A DNA stretch of 24,284 bases from a virus, in IMG/VR virus record IMGVR_UViG_3300046449_000409, positions 1-24,284 of that record; one strand, given 5' to 3'. The notes under the pieces are model-generated. The model searched no databases. It was not told where the DNA came from and saw only the letters and a list, made by a program, of their open reading frames with translations. Of the stretch, positions 1 through 6,659 are shown piece after piece (positions within the stretch are counted from its first letter, which is position 1; the number at the start of each line of letters is the position of its first letter). The translations under genes and the position numbers were made by a program.

Positions 1-487
1 CCGTAGGCGGCGCGATTTGATCGCCGCGTCCAACCCATGCCGTCACATGGTTTTCAAAAGGAGCGTCTGTCGCGGTTGCACCAGGTCCGTCAAAATCAAA
101 CGCATCCCCCGTGAGTTTCACATGGCGCTTGTCGAGATAGAGATCAAAGTCAGAGAGATCCGAAACGCGCGAGTTCAAGATCCAAACGCCATAAATAAAA
201 TCGCCTTTGATCGGCGTCCCCGCAGGCGTGCCTGTGGCGCGGCACTCGCCATACACAAACCGGTAAGCGGGGCTTGTGGTCGCTTGCGCCAATTCCCGTC
301 CCACATCTTGAGCCGATGGCGCACGCCCCATGAGCGCACTCGCCGCAAGGTTCAAAAGATACGAGCCCGCGATTTTCAAAACAGCGCTAGAAATCGCCAA
401 CGCGCCCCCGTAGCCAATCCCCAAAGCCAAAGCGCCACTCACGATGGATGCCCCGATCGCGTTCACCGCCGCGACTATGAATGGCAT
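1..487 (-). CDS. Phage tail tip / host-specificity-like protein (N-terminal part, cut by window edge)
   Basis: The minus-strand frame from the ATG at 487 is open to the window edge, giving about 162 residues with no stop. The start overlaps the end of the upstream gene by 13 bp, the tight packing seen throughout this tail operon. The N-terminus is rich in Gly and Ala and hydrophobic (MPFIVAAVNAIGASIVSGAL), followed by NLAASALMGRAPSAQDVG and then a segment with RFVYGECRATGTP and GDFIYGVWILNS. A YGE/YG-R motif followed by beta-rich sequence is common near the start of gpJ-like tail-tip proteins of lambda-like phages. Being the last visible gene after tape measure and minor tail genes supports a tail-tip or baseplate-hub role. 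Function is inferred from position and general character; the receptor-binding end is outside the window. Confidence 0.6.
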   Translation of the reverse strand, partial: MPFIVAAVNAIGASIVSGALALGIGYGGALAISSAVLKIAGSYLLNLAASALMGRAPSAQDVGRELAQATTSPAYRFVYGECRATGTPAGTPIKGDFIYGVWILNSRVSDLSDFDLYLDKRHVKLTGDAFDFDGPGATATDAPFENHVTAWVGRGDQIAPPT

Positions 488-882
488 CGCCAAGATCCTA
501 AAACTTTAGAGCGCACAATGATCATGCCTGTCTCCGTCTTTGCGGCGTACTCGCCAGATTGAATGCAAATGGAAAGCGCTGCCCCAAGTGGGCCAGAGCT
601 TTGGATCAAAACCAGATCACCGGCTTGCGGCGTCTCAGTTTTCTCGATGTCAAAAGTTGACCGGCACCACGCCAGATATCCGCCGGCACGTTTTAAGATC
701 AGACGGGCCTCAACCGCAGAGGTGTATGCCTGGTCAAAACGCGCCAAAGGATCCACGCCATGCAGCGCCTCGAAGACCACACACGCAGCGGTGCAATCGC
801 GCCCTGCCCGCCACTCAAACGGTTTGGACAGATGGCGGCGCGCAACAGCAAAGACGCGCTCAGGCGTGATCACTCTCGCCAT
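475..882 (-). CDS. DUF6950-like tail-region protein (NlpC/P60-like position)
   Basis: A protein of about 135 residues with the core pattern RDCTAACVVFEALHG, then DPLARFDQAYTS and ILKRAGGYLAW, which I recognise as the phage DUF6950 type. It sits exactly where lambda-like phages carry the NlpC/P60-type tail assembly protein (gpK slot), between a gpL-like minor tail protein and the tail tip. The Cys of DCTAA is placed like the nucleophile of NlpC/P60 folds, but I cannot confirm a catalytic His. The start is uncertain: ATG at 882 lies just after the upstream stop, while GTG at 888 would overlap it as GTGA. Neither has a convincing ribosome site, so translational coupling is likely. Confidence 0.65.
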   Translation of the reverse strand: MARVITPERVFAVARRHLSKPFEWRAGRDCTAACVVFEALHGVDPLARFDQAYTSAVEARLILKRAGGYLAWCRSTFDIEKTETPQAGDLVLIQSSGPLGAALSICIQSGEYAAKTETGMIIVRSKVLGSWRCHS

Positions 883-884
883 TA

Positions 885-1466
885 TCACTCAGGCCATTGC
901 TGTGCGTTGAACACGCGATTGATCGCATTTTGCACATGACGGCCTGCGGTATCATCTGGATATTTGGACACTTGGTCCTCATAGCCATGCGTGATCGAGG
1001 CCGATGCCCGCGCACTTGGTCCGATGCCAAGCCCCAAGATCATGTCGTGCGACAGGTTTTCACCGGCACGCGCCAAAGATCCCGTCCGGCTGTCAAAATA
1101 ACCTGCGAAGAAATCCACGGGATCATCTTGCAAGACATTCCCCCCAGGCGTTGTTGTTGTGGCAAACCACACTTTGACCATTCGATTGCGGATCACCTTG
1201 CCGCGCTCAGCCAAGATGTCTTCGATCGAGGCGGCGACCTTGATCGACGCCTCAGATGTTGCTAAGCCGCCCGCTTCTTCCGGCGCTTGAAACTGCACCA
1301 GCCAAGACGATCCCTGCCACACCTCGCCGCCCCAATTCAAATCGCCCGTGCCCGTGTGCAAGCGCACCATGCCATCCGGCCAATCCGCCTCGATGAGCAA
1401 CACCGGGCAAAAATGCCCCGCCATCGTGGCCAACATGTCAAGGGATGCGCCCCGCCTCAACTCCAT
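885..1466 (-). CDS. Minor tail protein (gpL position), family not named
   Basis: A 193-residue protein beginning MELRRGASLDML, with the segment VRLHTGTGDLNWGGEVWQ near residues 34-51 and a later FFAGYFDSRTG. The short beta-strand motif in which a G-D-L-x-W-G-G-x-x-W stretch follows a V-R-L-H-T-G is shared by many phage tail proteins encoded between tape measure and tail tip, where lambda carries gpL. It ends with INRVFNAQQWPE. The start overlaps the upstream gene by 10 bp and the stop abuts the DUF6950-like gene, so it is part of one tail operon. Structural role in the tail tip is inferred from position. Confidence 0.6.
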   Translation of the reverse strand: MELRRGASLDMLATMAGHFCPVLLIEADWPDGMVRLHTGTGDLNWGGEVWQGSSWLVQFQAPEEAGGLATSEASIKVAASIEDILAERGKVIRNRMVKVWFATTTTPGGNVLQDDPVDFFAGYFDSRTGSLARAGENLSHDMILGLGIGPSARASASITHGYEDQVSKYPDDTAGRHVQNAINRVFNAQQWPE

Positions 1467-2212
1467 GGATCAACCACCGTGAACCCATCGGAATATTCAT
1501 CCTCGAACACTTCGCGAAACTCCCACGTATATTCAAAATCAGACCCCAGCCCTTGCACAGCTCGTGGCACATCAATGGTTTCAAACGTGATCACCTCCGC
1601 GTCGCCAATGCTGACAACACCCGAGGCCGTGAACGCCTCTGCGCGATCGGTGCGCACCAGCGCCATGCCATCGGCATCAGACCATACGACAGACAAGCAA
1701 AAAGCACTTTGAGAATCCGCATCGCCAACGCCGACCTTGATCACATCAGACGGCCGCGCAACCAATGTGTTTGGCGGCAAGCCTGTGACCTCGAGCCCAT
1801 GCCAAGTTCCATCCGTCATCGGCACACCTTGCAAAGGATAGCTGCCATACAGCCAATTCAGATCGTCAGAATCCACGCTCCAAAGCAGGTCATCATTGCC
1901 AGCCGACCATTCCAAAACCGTATTGCGCAGATCAAGATTGCCCTTCGCGCGAAACCACAACGTCGGCAGGCACGTGACCCGCACCAATCGTGGCGCGCCA
2001 CCCCAAAGGCGATTGAGCATCCGCACATATCCCGCGCCGGCCATGTCTGGACCAATGCCGCGCACACTGGCTTTGGCAACGCGGCGTGATCGCAGGGCAG
2101 ACGATGTGCGCGCCCGTCCCCCGATCAAACCGACAGACCGCGATTGCGGGTGAAGTTCAGCCAGTTCCCACTTGGTAATCCCAAAGGGAGGCCATGCAAT
2201 TACATCCGTCAT
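1457..2212 (-). CDS. Distal tail / minor tail protein
   Basis: A 251-residue protein whose ATG overlaps the tape measure stop in an ATGA junction, indicating translational coupling. It has many Trp, Asp and Gly residues in a beta-rich pattern (for example LLWSVDSDDLNWLYG and GLEVTGLPPNTLVARPSDVIKVG) and no membrane segment. The gene directly after the tape measure in lambda-like phages is the distal tail/minor tail protein (gpM position) that starts tail-tip assembly. I do not recognise a named domain. The C-terminus, rich in acidic and aromatic residues, ends FTVVDPWS. Confidence 0.55.
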   Translation of the reverse strand: MTDVIAWPPFGITKWELAELHPQSRSVGLIGGRARTSSALRSRRVAKASVRGIGPDMAGAGYVRMLNRLWGGAPRLVRVTCLPTLWFRAKGNLDLRNTVLEWSAGNDDLLWSVDSDDLNWLYGSYPLQGVPMTDGTWHGLEVTGLPPNTLVARPSDVIKVGVGDADSQSAFCLSVVWSDADGMALVRTDRAEAFTASGVVSIGDAEVITFETIDVPRAVQGLGSDFEYTWEFREVFEDEYSDGFTVVDPWS

Positions 2213-4254
2213 GCCGGCTGACCGAACGATTTGGTGCTGCGCATTTTTGAGGACACCACAGACACGGCTTGGTCAACCGACTGTCCGGCCAAAACTTGAA
2301 CCCGCGCCATGATCTGTCCGCCATCCGACAAGGTGAGATCGCCGCCAATGACGCGAATTTCTTGCGGGCCGCTGTTAGAGGCTACGGATTGCCCCTTGGT
2401 GAAATCAATAACGCCCTCATTGGGGTGCATCATCGCCAAGAAACCGCCCTTGCCGTCCAGCCCGCCCATGCGCGATCCCGATGGTGTTAGCCCGCCCCCA
2501 TCAAACGACAGAAGGCTCCCCAGAAACTTTCCAAACCCACCAGAGCCACTTTGAGAATTGCCTAGAGTGGACTTGCCAACATCCCACAGCGAGTTGAATG
2601 CCTCATCAAACTTCGCGCTGGCCATTTTTTGCAGCAGCCCGCCGATTGCATCCCCAACAGATTTTGCCCCAAAGACCGCTTCCGAGAATGCCCCTCGCCA
2701 AGCATCACGCGTGGCATCGATCTTATCCGTCAGTTTTTCAACCTTGGATGTCGCATCCGTTGCACCAGTCCCTGAGCTGCCAATGATCGCGGTATCTATT
2801 GTTTCGCCCAAATCTAAAGCGGCATCTTTCGCATCTCGCAAAGAGGTTTCGCCCTCATCACCCACATCAGCCACAGCATCCTTCAAACGCTGAACAGAGG
2901 CCAAGGGCAAACTTGCCAAATTGCGCAAAGCATCTGCGGTATCATAATGAGATTGCGCCACATCTTTGGCGTTTTTTGCAACATCACTCAAGGATGCGGC
3001 CCAGGTCTTTGTTCCCTCAACATCAACCGTAATATCGGAACCGACGAGATCAGAAATCTTATTAATAGCTGGACCAATAAAGCCAATAAAGTCAGACCAT
3101 TTTTCAGCAAGATATGCGATACCACTGACCCAAATACCTTTGATGCCACCAACGGTACCTCGAAAGTCCTCTTTGAATGCATGGGCTTGCAACTGCATGT
3201 TGACCCAAACCTCGCCGGCCACGTCTTTCAAAACAGCCATCGCGCCGCCAAAGCTGCCCGTTACGCGAATAAGATCTGCAAAGATGCCAATCATGCGGTA
3301 CGCCCCAGTGGCAACACGCACGATCGGGGCAATCATTTTCTCAACATTGATTGTCAGGTCCGCAACCCAGCCACCTGCGTCTTTGGCCCGTATAAATTCG
3401 TCGAAGACTGAGCGCAGAATGACCCCGAAATCTTGAACAAAAGAAATTTGATAACTCACACTGGCACCGATACCGTCAATGACCGCAGACAGTGAGCCGC
3501 CAGATTTAAGCCCCTCAGTAAACCCTGTGGCCATATCCCGTAACGCAGGCGCGAAAGCGACAGCAATACGGTTTCCCAAGGCTTCTGTACCAAGCTTCAT
3601 GCGGCTCATGGCATCATTGGCAACTTCTACTTTTGCGGCATCAATTTCCGAAAGCGACAGACCTAAATCCACCACCTCTTTGCGCGCAGCGCGAATGGCA
3701 TCGCCACCACCAGACATCAGCAAGGCCATGTCTTTACTGCGCACGCCCATATCCATCAAAAACTGAGATGTCTGCGCAGAGGTGAACCCCAATGTTTTCA
3801 TGCGATCGGCAATTGTCGCCATCCGCTCATCCACATCCAATTTGGACAATGCATCCGCACTGAGCCCTACGCGCTCCAAAGCATCCGCCGATGCGCCCCC
3901 TTTCAAAGCAGCCTCCGCAAGTCGCGCGCTCATCATCTGTGCAGACTTATTCACTTCAGCTGTCGACACCCCAGCGTCACTTGCTGCCATCTGCAAAGAC
4001 CGCAGCCCGTCAATTGTACCATCGACAGAACGCGCCATTTTCGCTTGCCCATCCACAAAGGCCAAAGAGTTGCGCGCAAGGACGCCCACACTGGCAACTG
4101 TCGCCGCAGTTATCACAGCCGCCGCAGCTGCCATGTTGCGCCCAACGGCAACGGCGAATTTCTTCGTCCGGCTTTGTGACTTATCCATACCCCGATTGAA
4201 TTTTGTCGCATCCAATCCAAGCTGCGCTTTGAGCCGGCCAACGACACTCGACAT
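2209..4254 (-). CDS. Tail tape measure protein
   Basis: At 681 residues this is the longest tail gene. It is Ala-rich and mostly helical, and carries an N-terminal LGLDATKFNRGMDKSQSRTK segment typical of tape measure starts. A hydrophobic Ala/Val stretch follows at about residues 41-60, and further hydrophobic helices lie in the middle (LADLIRVTGSFGGAMAVL region). The C-terminus has Gly-rich sequence (SFDGGGLTPSGSRMGGLDGK) followed by AMMHPNEGVIDF, a pattern common in lambda-type tape measures. It would set tail length and scaffold tube polymerisation; 681 residues would predict a tail somewhat shorter than lambda's (853-residue tape measure). An AAAGGA element sits about 11 nt before the start, at the end of the preceding chaperone frame. 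Confidence 0.9.
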   Translation of the reverse strand: MSSVVGRLKAQLGLDATKFNRGMDKSQSRTKKFAVAVGRNMAAAAAVITAATVASVGVLARNSLAFVDGQAKMARSVDGTIDGLRSLQMAASDAGVSTAEVNKSAQMMSARLAEAALKGGASADALERVGLSADALSKLDVDERMATIADRMKTLGFTSAQTSQFLMDMGVRSKDMALLMSGGGDAIRAARKEVVDLGLSLSEIDAAKVEVANDAMSRMKLGTEALGNRIAVAFAPALRDMATGFTEGLKSGGSLSAVIDGIGASVSYQISFVQDFGVILRSVFDEFIRAKDAGGWVADLTINVEKMIAPIVRVATGAYRMIGIFADLIRVTGSFGGAMAVLKDVAGEVWVNMQLQAHAFKEDFRGTVGGIKGIWVSGIAYLAEKWSDFIGFIGPAINKISDLVGSDITVDVEGTKTWAASLSDVAKNAKDVAQSHYDTADALRNLASLPLASVQRLKDAVADVGDEGETSLRDAKDAALDLGETIDTAIIGSSGTGATDATSKVEKLTDKIDATRDAWRGAFSEAVFGAKSVGDAIGGLLQKMASAKFDEAFNSLWDVGKSTLGNSQSGSGGFGKFLGSLLSFDGGGLTPSGSRMGGLDGKGGFLAMMHPNEGVIDFTKGQSVASNSGPQEIRVIGGDLTLSDGGQIMARVQVLAGQSVDQAVSVVSSKMRSTKSFGQPA

Positions 4255-4258
4255 TGGA

Positions 4259-4606
4259 TCACCATCCTTTCTTGAACTTTTTGAAATATTCGGCCTTGGT
4301 CATCGTAGGATGCTTGGATGAAGCTGAGCGCAACGCACCCTCCAAAGCTTCAGGTGGAAGCACAATCGGCGCGTCGCCTCGCAAATCCATGATGTATTTG
4401 CGCACTTCATCCGCATCATAGTTATGCGCCACCCAAACAGCCTCTGTTGCACGGGCTTGTTTCATGTCTTCACGCTTTTTGGCAGCCGTCATACGTTGGA
4501 CAAACAAGCGTGGCGTGAGCCGCCAAAAGCCATCCGCATCAAACCCTGCGGTCATGTATTCTGAGTGCAGCGCAAGAATATCTATTCCTGCGCCGCTCGA
4601 CCTTCC
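4259..4606 (-). CDS. Tail assembly chaperone extension, gpT-like, reached by -1 frameshift
   Basis: The minus-strand -1 frame is open from 4615, across the stop of the previous gene at 4582, to 4259. It has no start codon with a ribosome site: the only ATG (4555) has no purine-rich element nearby. Read from a shift at the run of five G (4609-4605) the segment is about 115 residues: SSGAGIDILALHSEYMTAGF, then DADGFWRLTPRLFVQRM and basic, Ala-rich sequence ending FKKFKKGW. The FW-x-LTPR-L-F motif is one I associate with phage tail assembly chaperones. This is the same position and logic as lambda gpG/gpGT directly before the tape measure. A gene starting at 4555 (98 residues) is the conventional alternative. 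Confidence 0.75.
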   Translation of the reverse strand, partial: GRSSGAGIDILALHSEYMTAGFDADGFWRLTPRLFVQRMTAAKKREDMKQARATEAVWVAHNYDADEVRKYIMDLRGDAPIVLPPEALEGALRSASSKHPTMTKAEYFKKFKKGW

Positions 4607-4983
4607 CCCAGGGCGTCACCAATCTTCGCATCCTGATCTGCGCTCTCAGAGATTGGATCCACCTCAGCATCGGGGAAAGCAGCACCGACGGCATTCATCA
4701 ACGCGTTAGGCGCTACGGAAAGAATGCGCCCGGCATCTTTCAATGTCGCGTCTGGATGATTTTGCACCAAACATGTCCAAATGAATTGGCGCATGAGGGG
4801 CATCACTGTCGCCATGCCGGAACGTTTTTCCTCATCGCCCTTTTCAAGGCTCTCCAGAAACTCTGTCGCATCACGCCCGGTCAGCTCTTGGAAATCGATC
4901 ATCGCGTTAAAATCACACAACAGCGTCCAATCTGTCCCATCGACAGTGACGTTGATAGCACCCGTTTGAATTGTTCTACTCAT
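4582..4983 (-). CDS. Tail assembly chaperone, gpG-like
   Basis: A 133-residue protein starting at an ATG with a good AGGAGAG ribosome site 4-5 nt upstream. It reads MSRTIQTGAINVTVDGTDWT, then FNAMIDFQELTGRDATEF and the acidic tail AEVDPISESADQDAKIGDAL. It lies between the tail tube gene and the tape measure, where lambda encodes gpG, which binds the tape measure protein during tail assembly. Proteins of this slot commonly have a GAINV-like beta strand and an F-N-x-M-I-x-F-E-x-x-T-G motif, as here. The last 33 nt are where the downstream -1 frame opens, so this product is probably the major non-shifted form and a minor fusion of about 241 residues is also made. Confidence 0.8.
   Translation of the reverse strand: MSRTIQTGAINVTVDGTDWTLLCDFNAMIDFQELTGRDATEFLESLEKGDEEKRSGMATVMPLMRQFIWTCLVQNHPDATLKDAGRILSVAPNALMNAVGAAFPDAEVDPISESADQDAKIGDALGEGRAAQE
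4605..4609 (-). promoter_or_regulatory. Candidate -1 ribosomal frameshift site (G run)
   Basis: The minus strand reads CTG GGG GAA GGT here in the chaperone frame. The G5 run allows the P-site GGG codon to re-pair perfectly after a one-base backward slip; the A-site GAA re-pairs less well, to GGA. It is the only homopolymer of this kind in the 33-nt window (4615-4582) in which a slip must occur to join the two open frames. It is not a textbook X-XXY-YYZ heptamer, so the exact slip codon is an inference. Confidence 0.5.
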
Positions 4984-4992
4984 GCCACTCTC

Positions 4993-5415
4993 CTAAGCCG
5001 CGATTTTGGCTTGGACGGTGAAGGTCGACTTGGCCATCATAATCCCCTTTGGGGAAATGCCGGTTGGGACATAACCATTCAAATAGACCACATATTCCAC
5101 CGGATCGGCTCCGATGGCTTTGATCTCGAGAATGAAGGTTTCGCCACTTGCTTCCAATGCAGACAAGGCAACATCCATGTCGCTTTTAGGAACGTAGTGA
5201 TGGGACAAAGCCCAAACTGCGACCTTTTTCATGTCCTGAATCGCCTCTTCCGTATCATTGGGAGAGGTCAGGCATGTGGCATCGAGGTTGTCACGCGTTT
5301 GATCTGGAAACTCAAACTCTCCGATGCCGACTATCGATGTCACCACGGGTGTTTCACCGACTTTGATTTTGACGGTCGAGCCGTAGCCCCGCACCGCACC
5401 GCTGCTTGCTGCCAT
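4993..5415 (-). CDS. Major tail tube protein
   Basis: A 140-residue protein with a very strong ribosome site (AAGGAGG about 8 nt before ATG), fitting an abundant structural product. It reads MAASSGAVRGYGSTVKIKVG, then GIGEFEFPDQTRDNLDATCL, and later FILEIKAIGADPVEYVVYLN and GYVPTGISPKGIMMAKSTFT. The FPDQTRDNLDATCL-type motif followed by a beta-rich domain is typical of siphophage tail tube proteins that stack as hexamers around the tape measure. Its position between tail terminator and chaperone genes matches lambda gpV. The gap to the terminator gene (5416-5468) holds only its ribosome site. Confidence 0.82.
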   Translation of the reverse strand: MAASSGAVRGYGSTVKIKVGETPVVTSIVGIGEFEFPDQTRDNLDATCLTSPNDTEEAIQDMKKVAVWALSHHYVPKSDMDVALSALEASGETFILEIKAIGADPVEYVVYLNGYVPTGISPKGIMMAKSTFTVQAKIAA

Positions 5416-5468
5416 GTTACCGGCCTCCTTACATGTTTAAGATTAAAGAGATTGAGATCCGACACACG

Positions 5469-5891
5469 CTACTGCGCGACCGGATCCTCAAGTGATGTGA
5501 TGACCGTGAACTGCAGGGACAACGTGCCAATACGACTGCCCCCTTGCCCATCAACGGATGTGGTCGTGTTTTGCAAATCGCAGTCCACAGAAGCTGTTCC
5601 AAGCGCAGAGATAATTGCCACTTCAACGGCATCACTCAGCACATCCAATTCATCCTCAATGTCATCTCCCCCGAGGGTTTTGAGAACAACAACGAGATTT
5701 GTGCTGCGCATTGAGCTGGAATGGCTCTCGCGTTCTTTAGATTCAGTCGGTGTGGCCACGCCAAAAACAGGCAGAGTGTCCGCATCGATGTTTTGGGACC
5801 ATGCCGACATTGATTTGAACTCAGCCAAGGACGAAAGATCAACCAAAGCCGCACGCGCCGCCGCACGGTATTCAGAGCGATAATGTGTCAT
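5469..5891 (-). CDS. Tail terminator / minor tail protein U-like
   Basis: A 140-residue protein whose start overlaps the upstream joining-protein gene as ATGA. It reads MTHYRSEYRAAARAAL, then NIDADTLPVFGVATPTESKE and TNLVVVLKTLGGDDIEDELD, with a C-terminal beta region FTVITSLEDPVAQ. The opening R-x-x-A-R-A-A-L helix, the D-x-LP-V-F/Y segment, and an acidic LGGDDIEDELD followed by a long helix are typical of gpU-like terminators that cap the tail tube and join it to the head. Position between head-tail joining and tube genes agrees. Confidence 0.7.
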   Translation of the reverse strand: MTHYRSEYRAAARAALVDLSSLAEFKSMSAWSQNIDADTLPVFGVATPTESKERESHSSSMRSTNLVVVLKTLGGDDIEDELDVLSDAVEVAIISALGTASVDCDLQNTTTSVDGQGGSRIGTLSLQFTVITSLEDPVAQ

Positions 5892-6220
5892 TCCCGAAAA
5901 GCCTCAAGCTCGCAGACAATCATTGCATCACTTGCAGGCGAGCCGTTCGGCAAGCGATTGATTACGAAATAAACATCGCTTGGATTGGCCACGCTAGAAA
6001 CACGGTCGCCACGCGCTATGTTTGGCAAAACAGTCTTAGGCACCTGAAGTGTCGGGTTCATGATCAAGATCGGATGACCGTCGCCTCCTACCACCTCAAT
6101 TGGCCCCTCGCGCAAAGAGGCTTGCACTGTTGAGGCTTCACCCTCAACAGGCTGGTAAAGCACTTGCGCGCCAAAGGCCGCGTTCATAACGCCAGCCATG
6201 CCATCAAAAACCGATGTCAT
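5888..6220 (-). CDS. Head-tail joining protein (gpFII-like)
   Basis: A 110-residue protein, close in size to lambda gpFII (117). Its ATG shares one base with the stop of the upstream cement gene (TGATG), and its stop overlaps the next start (ATGA), so it is coupled on both sides. It begins MTSVFDGMAGVMNAAFGAQV and later has NIARGDRVSSVANPSDVYFV, a beta-rich pattern seen in phage stoppers/connectors. Placement between the capsid genes and the tail terminator is the main support; sequence motifs are weak. Confidence 0.62.
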   Translation of the reverse strand: MTSVFDGMAGVMNAAFGAQVLYQPVEGEASTVQASLREGPIEVVGGDGHPILIMNPTLQVPKTVLPNIARGDRVSSVANPSDVYFVINRLPNGSPASDAMIVCELEAFRE

Positions 6221-6567
6221 CAGGCCGAAGTGAGAGCCGCAGGCGACGCTCCGTTCAACCGCACGTCGCCAGTCGTGTCAGCACTCAGCTGATCACTCAA
6301 CGCAACACCGACAAAAAGATTGCCAGTGCCTGAGGTTGTCGTGCACGCCGTGCCATTCCAATAGAGCGCATCACCAACGGCCCATGCAGATCCCGTCGCC
6401 TTGGCAAGAGTGAACACGCCCGTCAATGTAATTTCCAAGTCGTCTCCGATCGCAGCATCATGCGCAGCAACACCGAACAAAACACCGACGCGCACGCCTG
6501 TGCCACTTGAGATCGCAGCAGCCGCAACAATGGAAACCGTGTTGCCCGGTTGAAGGAAGTTTTTCAT
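6220..6567 (-). CDS. DUF2190 family capsid decoration/cement protein
   Basis: A 115-residue protein reading MKNFLQPGNTVSIVAAAAIS, then VGVLFGVAAHDAAIGDDLEI and LYWNGTACTTTSGTGNLFVG. The MKNF-x-QPGNT start, LFGVA-x-x-DA and a late A-L-Y-W motif are the DUF2190 signature. In many phages this small protein is encoded directly after the capsid or protease gene and decorates the capsid. It follows the protease-capsid fusion gene, with a strong hairpin in the gap, so its level may be set by read-through past that hairpin. Confidence 0.85.
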   Translation of the reverse strand: MKNFLQPGNTVSIVAAAAISSGTGVRVGVLFGVAAHDAAIGDDLEITLTGVFTLAKATGSAWAVGDALYWNGTACTTTSGTGNLFVGVALSDQLSADTTGDVRLNGASPAALTSA

Positions 6568-6602
6568 AGCCTTTTCCGTTCTTTATTCGAGAGTTTCAAA
6601 AC

Positions 6603-6658
6603 GACAAAAGGGCGCCCGAAGGACCGCCCTTTTGTCAAATCGACATGTGGTATTTGAC
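6603..6658. terminator. Overlapping hairpins between capsid and cement genes
   Basis: Positions 6603-6614 and 6625-6636 are perfect 12-bp inverted repeats (GACAAAAGGGCG) with a 10-nt loop. Because the stem has an A4 tract on one arm and T4 on the other, it can act as an intrinsic terminator on either strand. A second perfect 7-bp pair, GTCAAAT (6634-6640) with ATTTGAC (6652-6658), shares three bases with the first stem and starts right after the capsid stop codon. The two pairings look mutually exclusive at their edge. The arrangement could end or weaken the abundant capsid transcript. Confidence 0.7.
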
Positions 6659-6659
6659 C

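Noticed and set aside
17-562. Plus-strand open frame of 181 codons at the left edge
   Set aside because: It is the shadow of the tail-tip gene on the other strand, whose frame is open to the window edge and reads as a normal tail protein.
4259-4555. Independent gene starting at ATG 4555
   Set aside because: No ribosome site is present and the same frame is open and protein-like for 17 more codons upstream to the shift window; frameshifting explains it better, though it is not excluded.
4756-5883. Long plus-strand open frame of 375 codons
   Set aside because: It runs antisense across three well-supported tail genes with good ribosome sites; its own translation shows no domain and odd Cys/His-rich composition.
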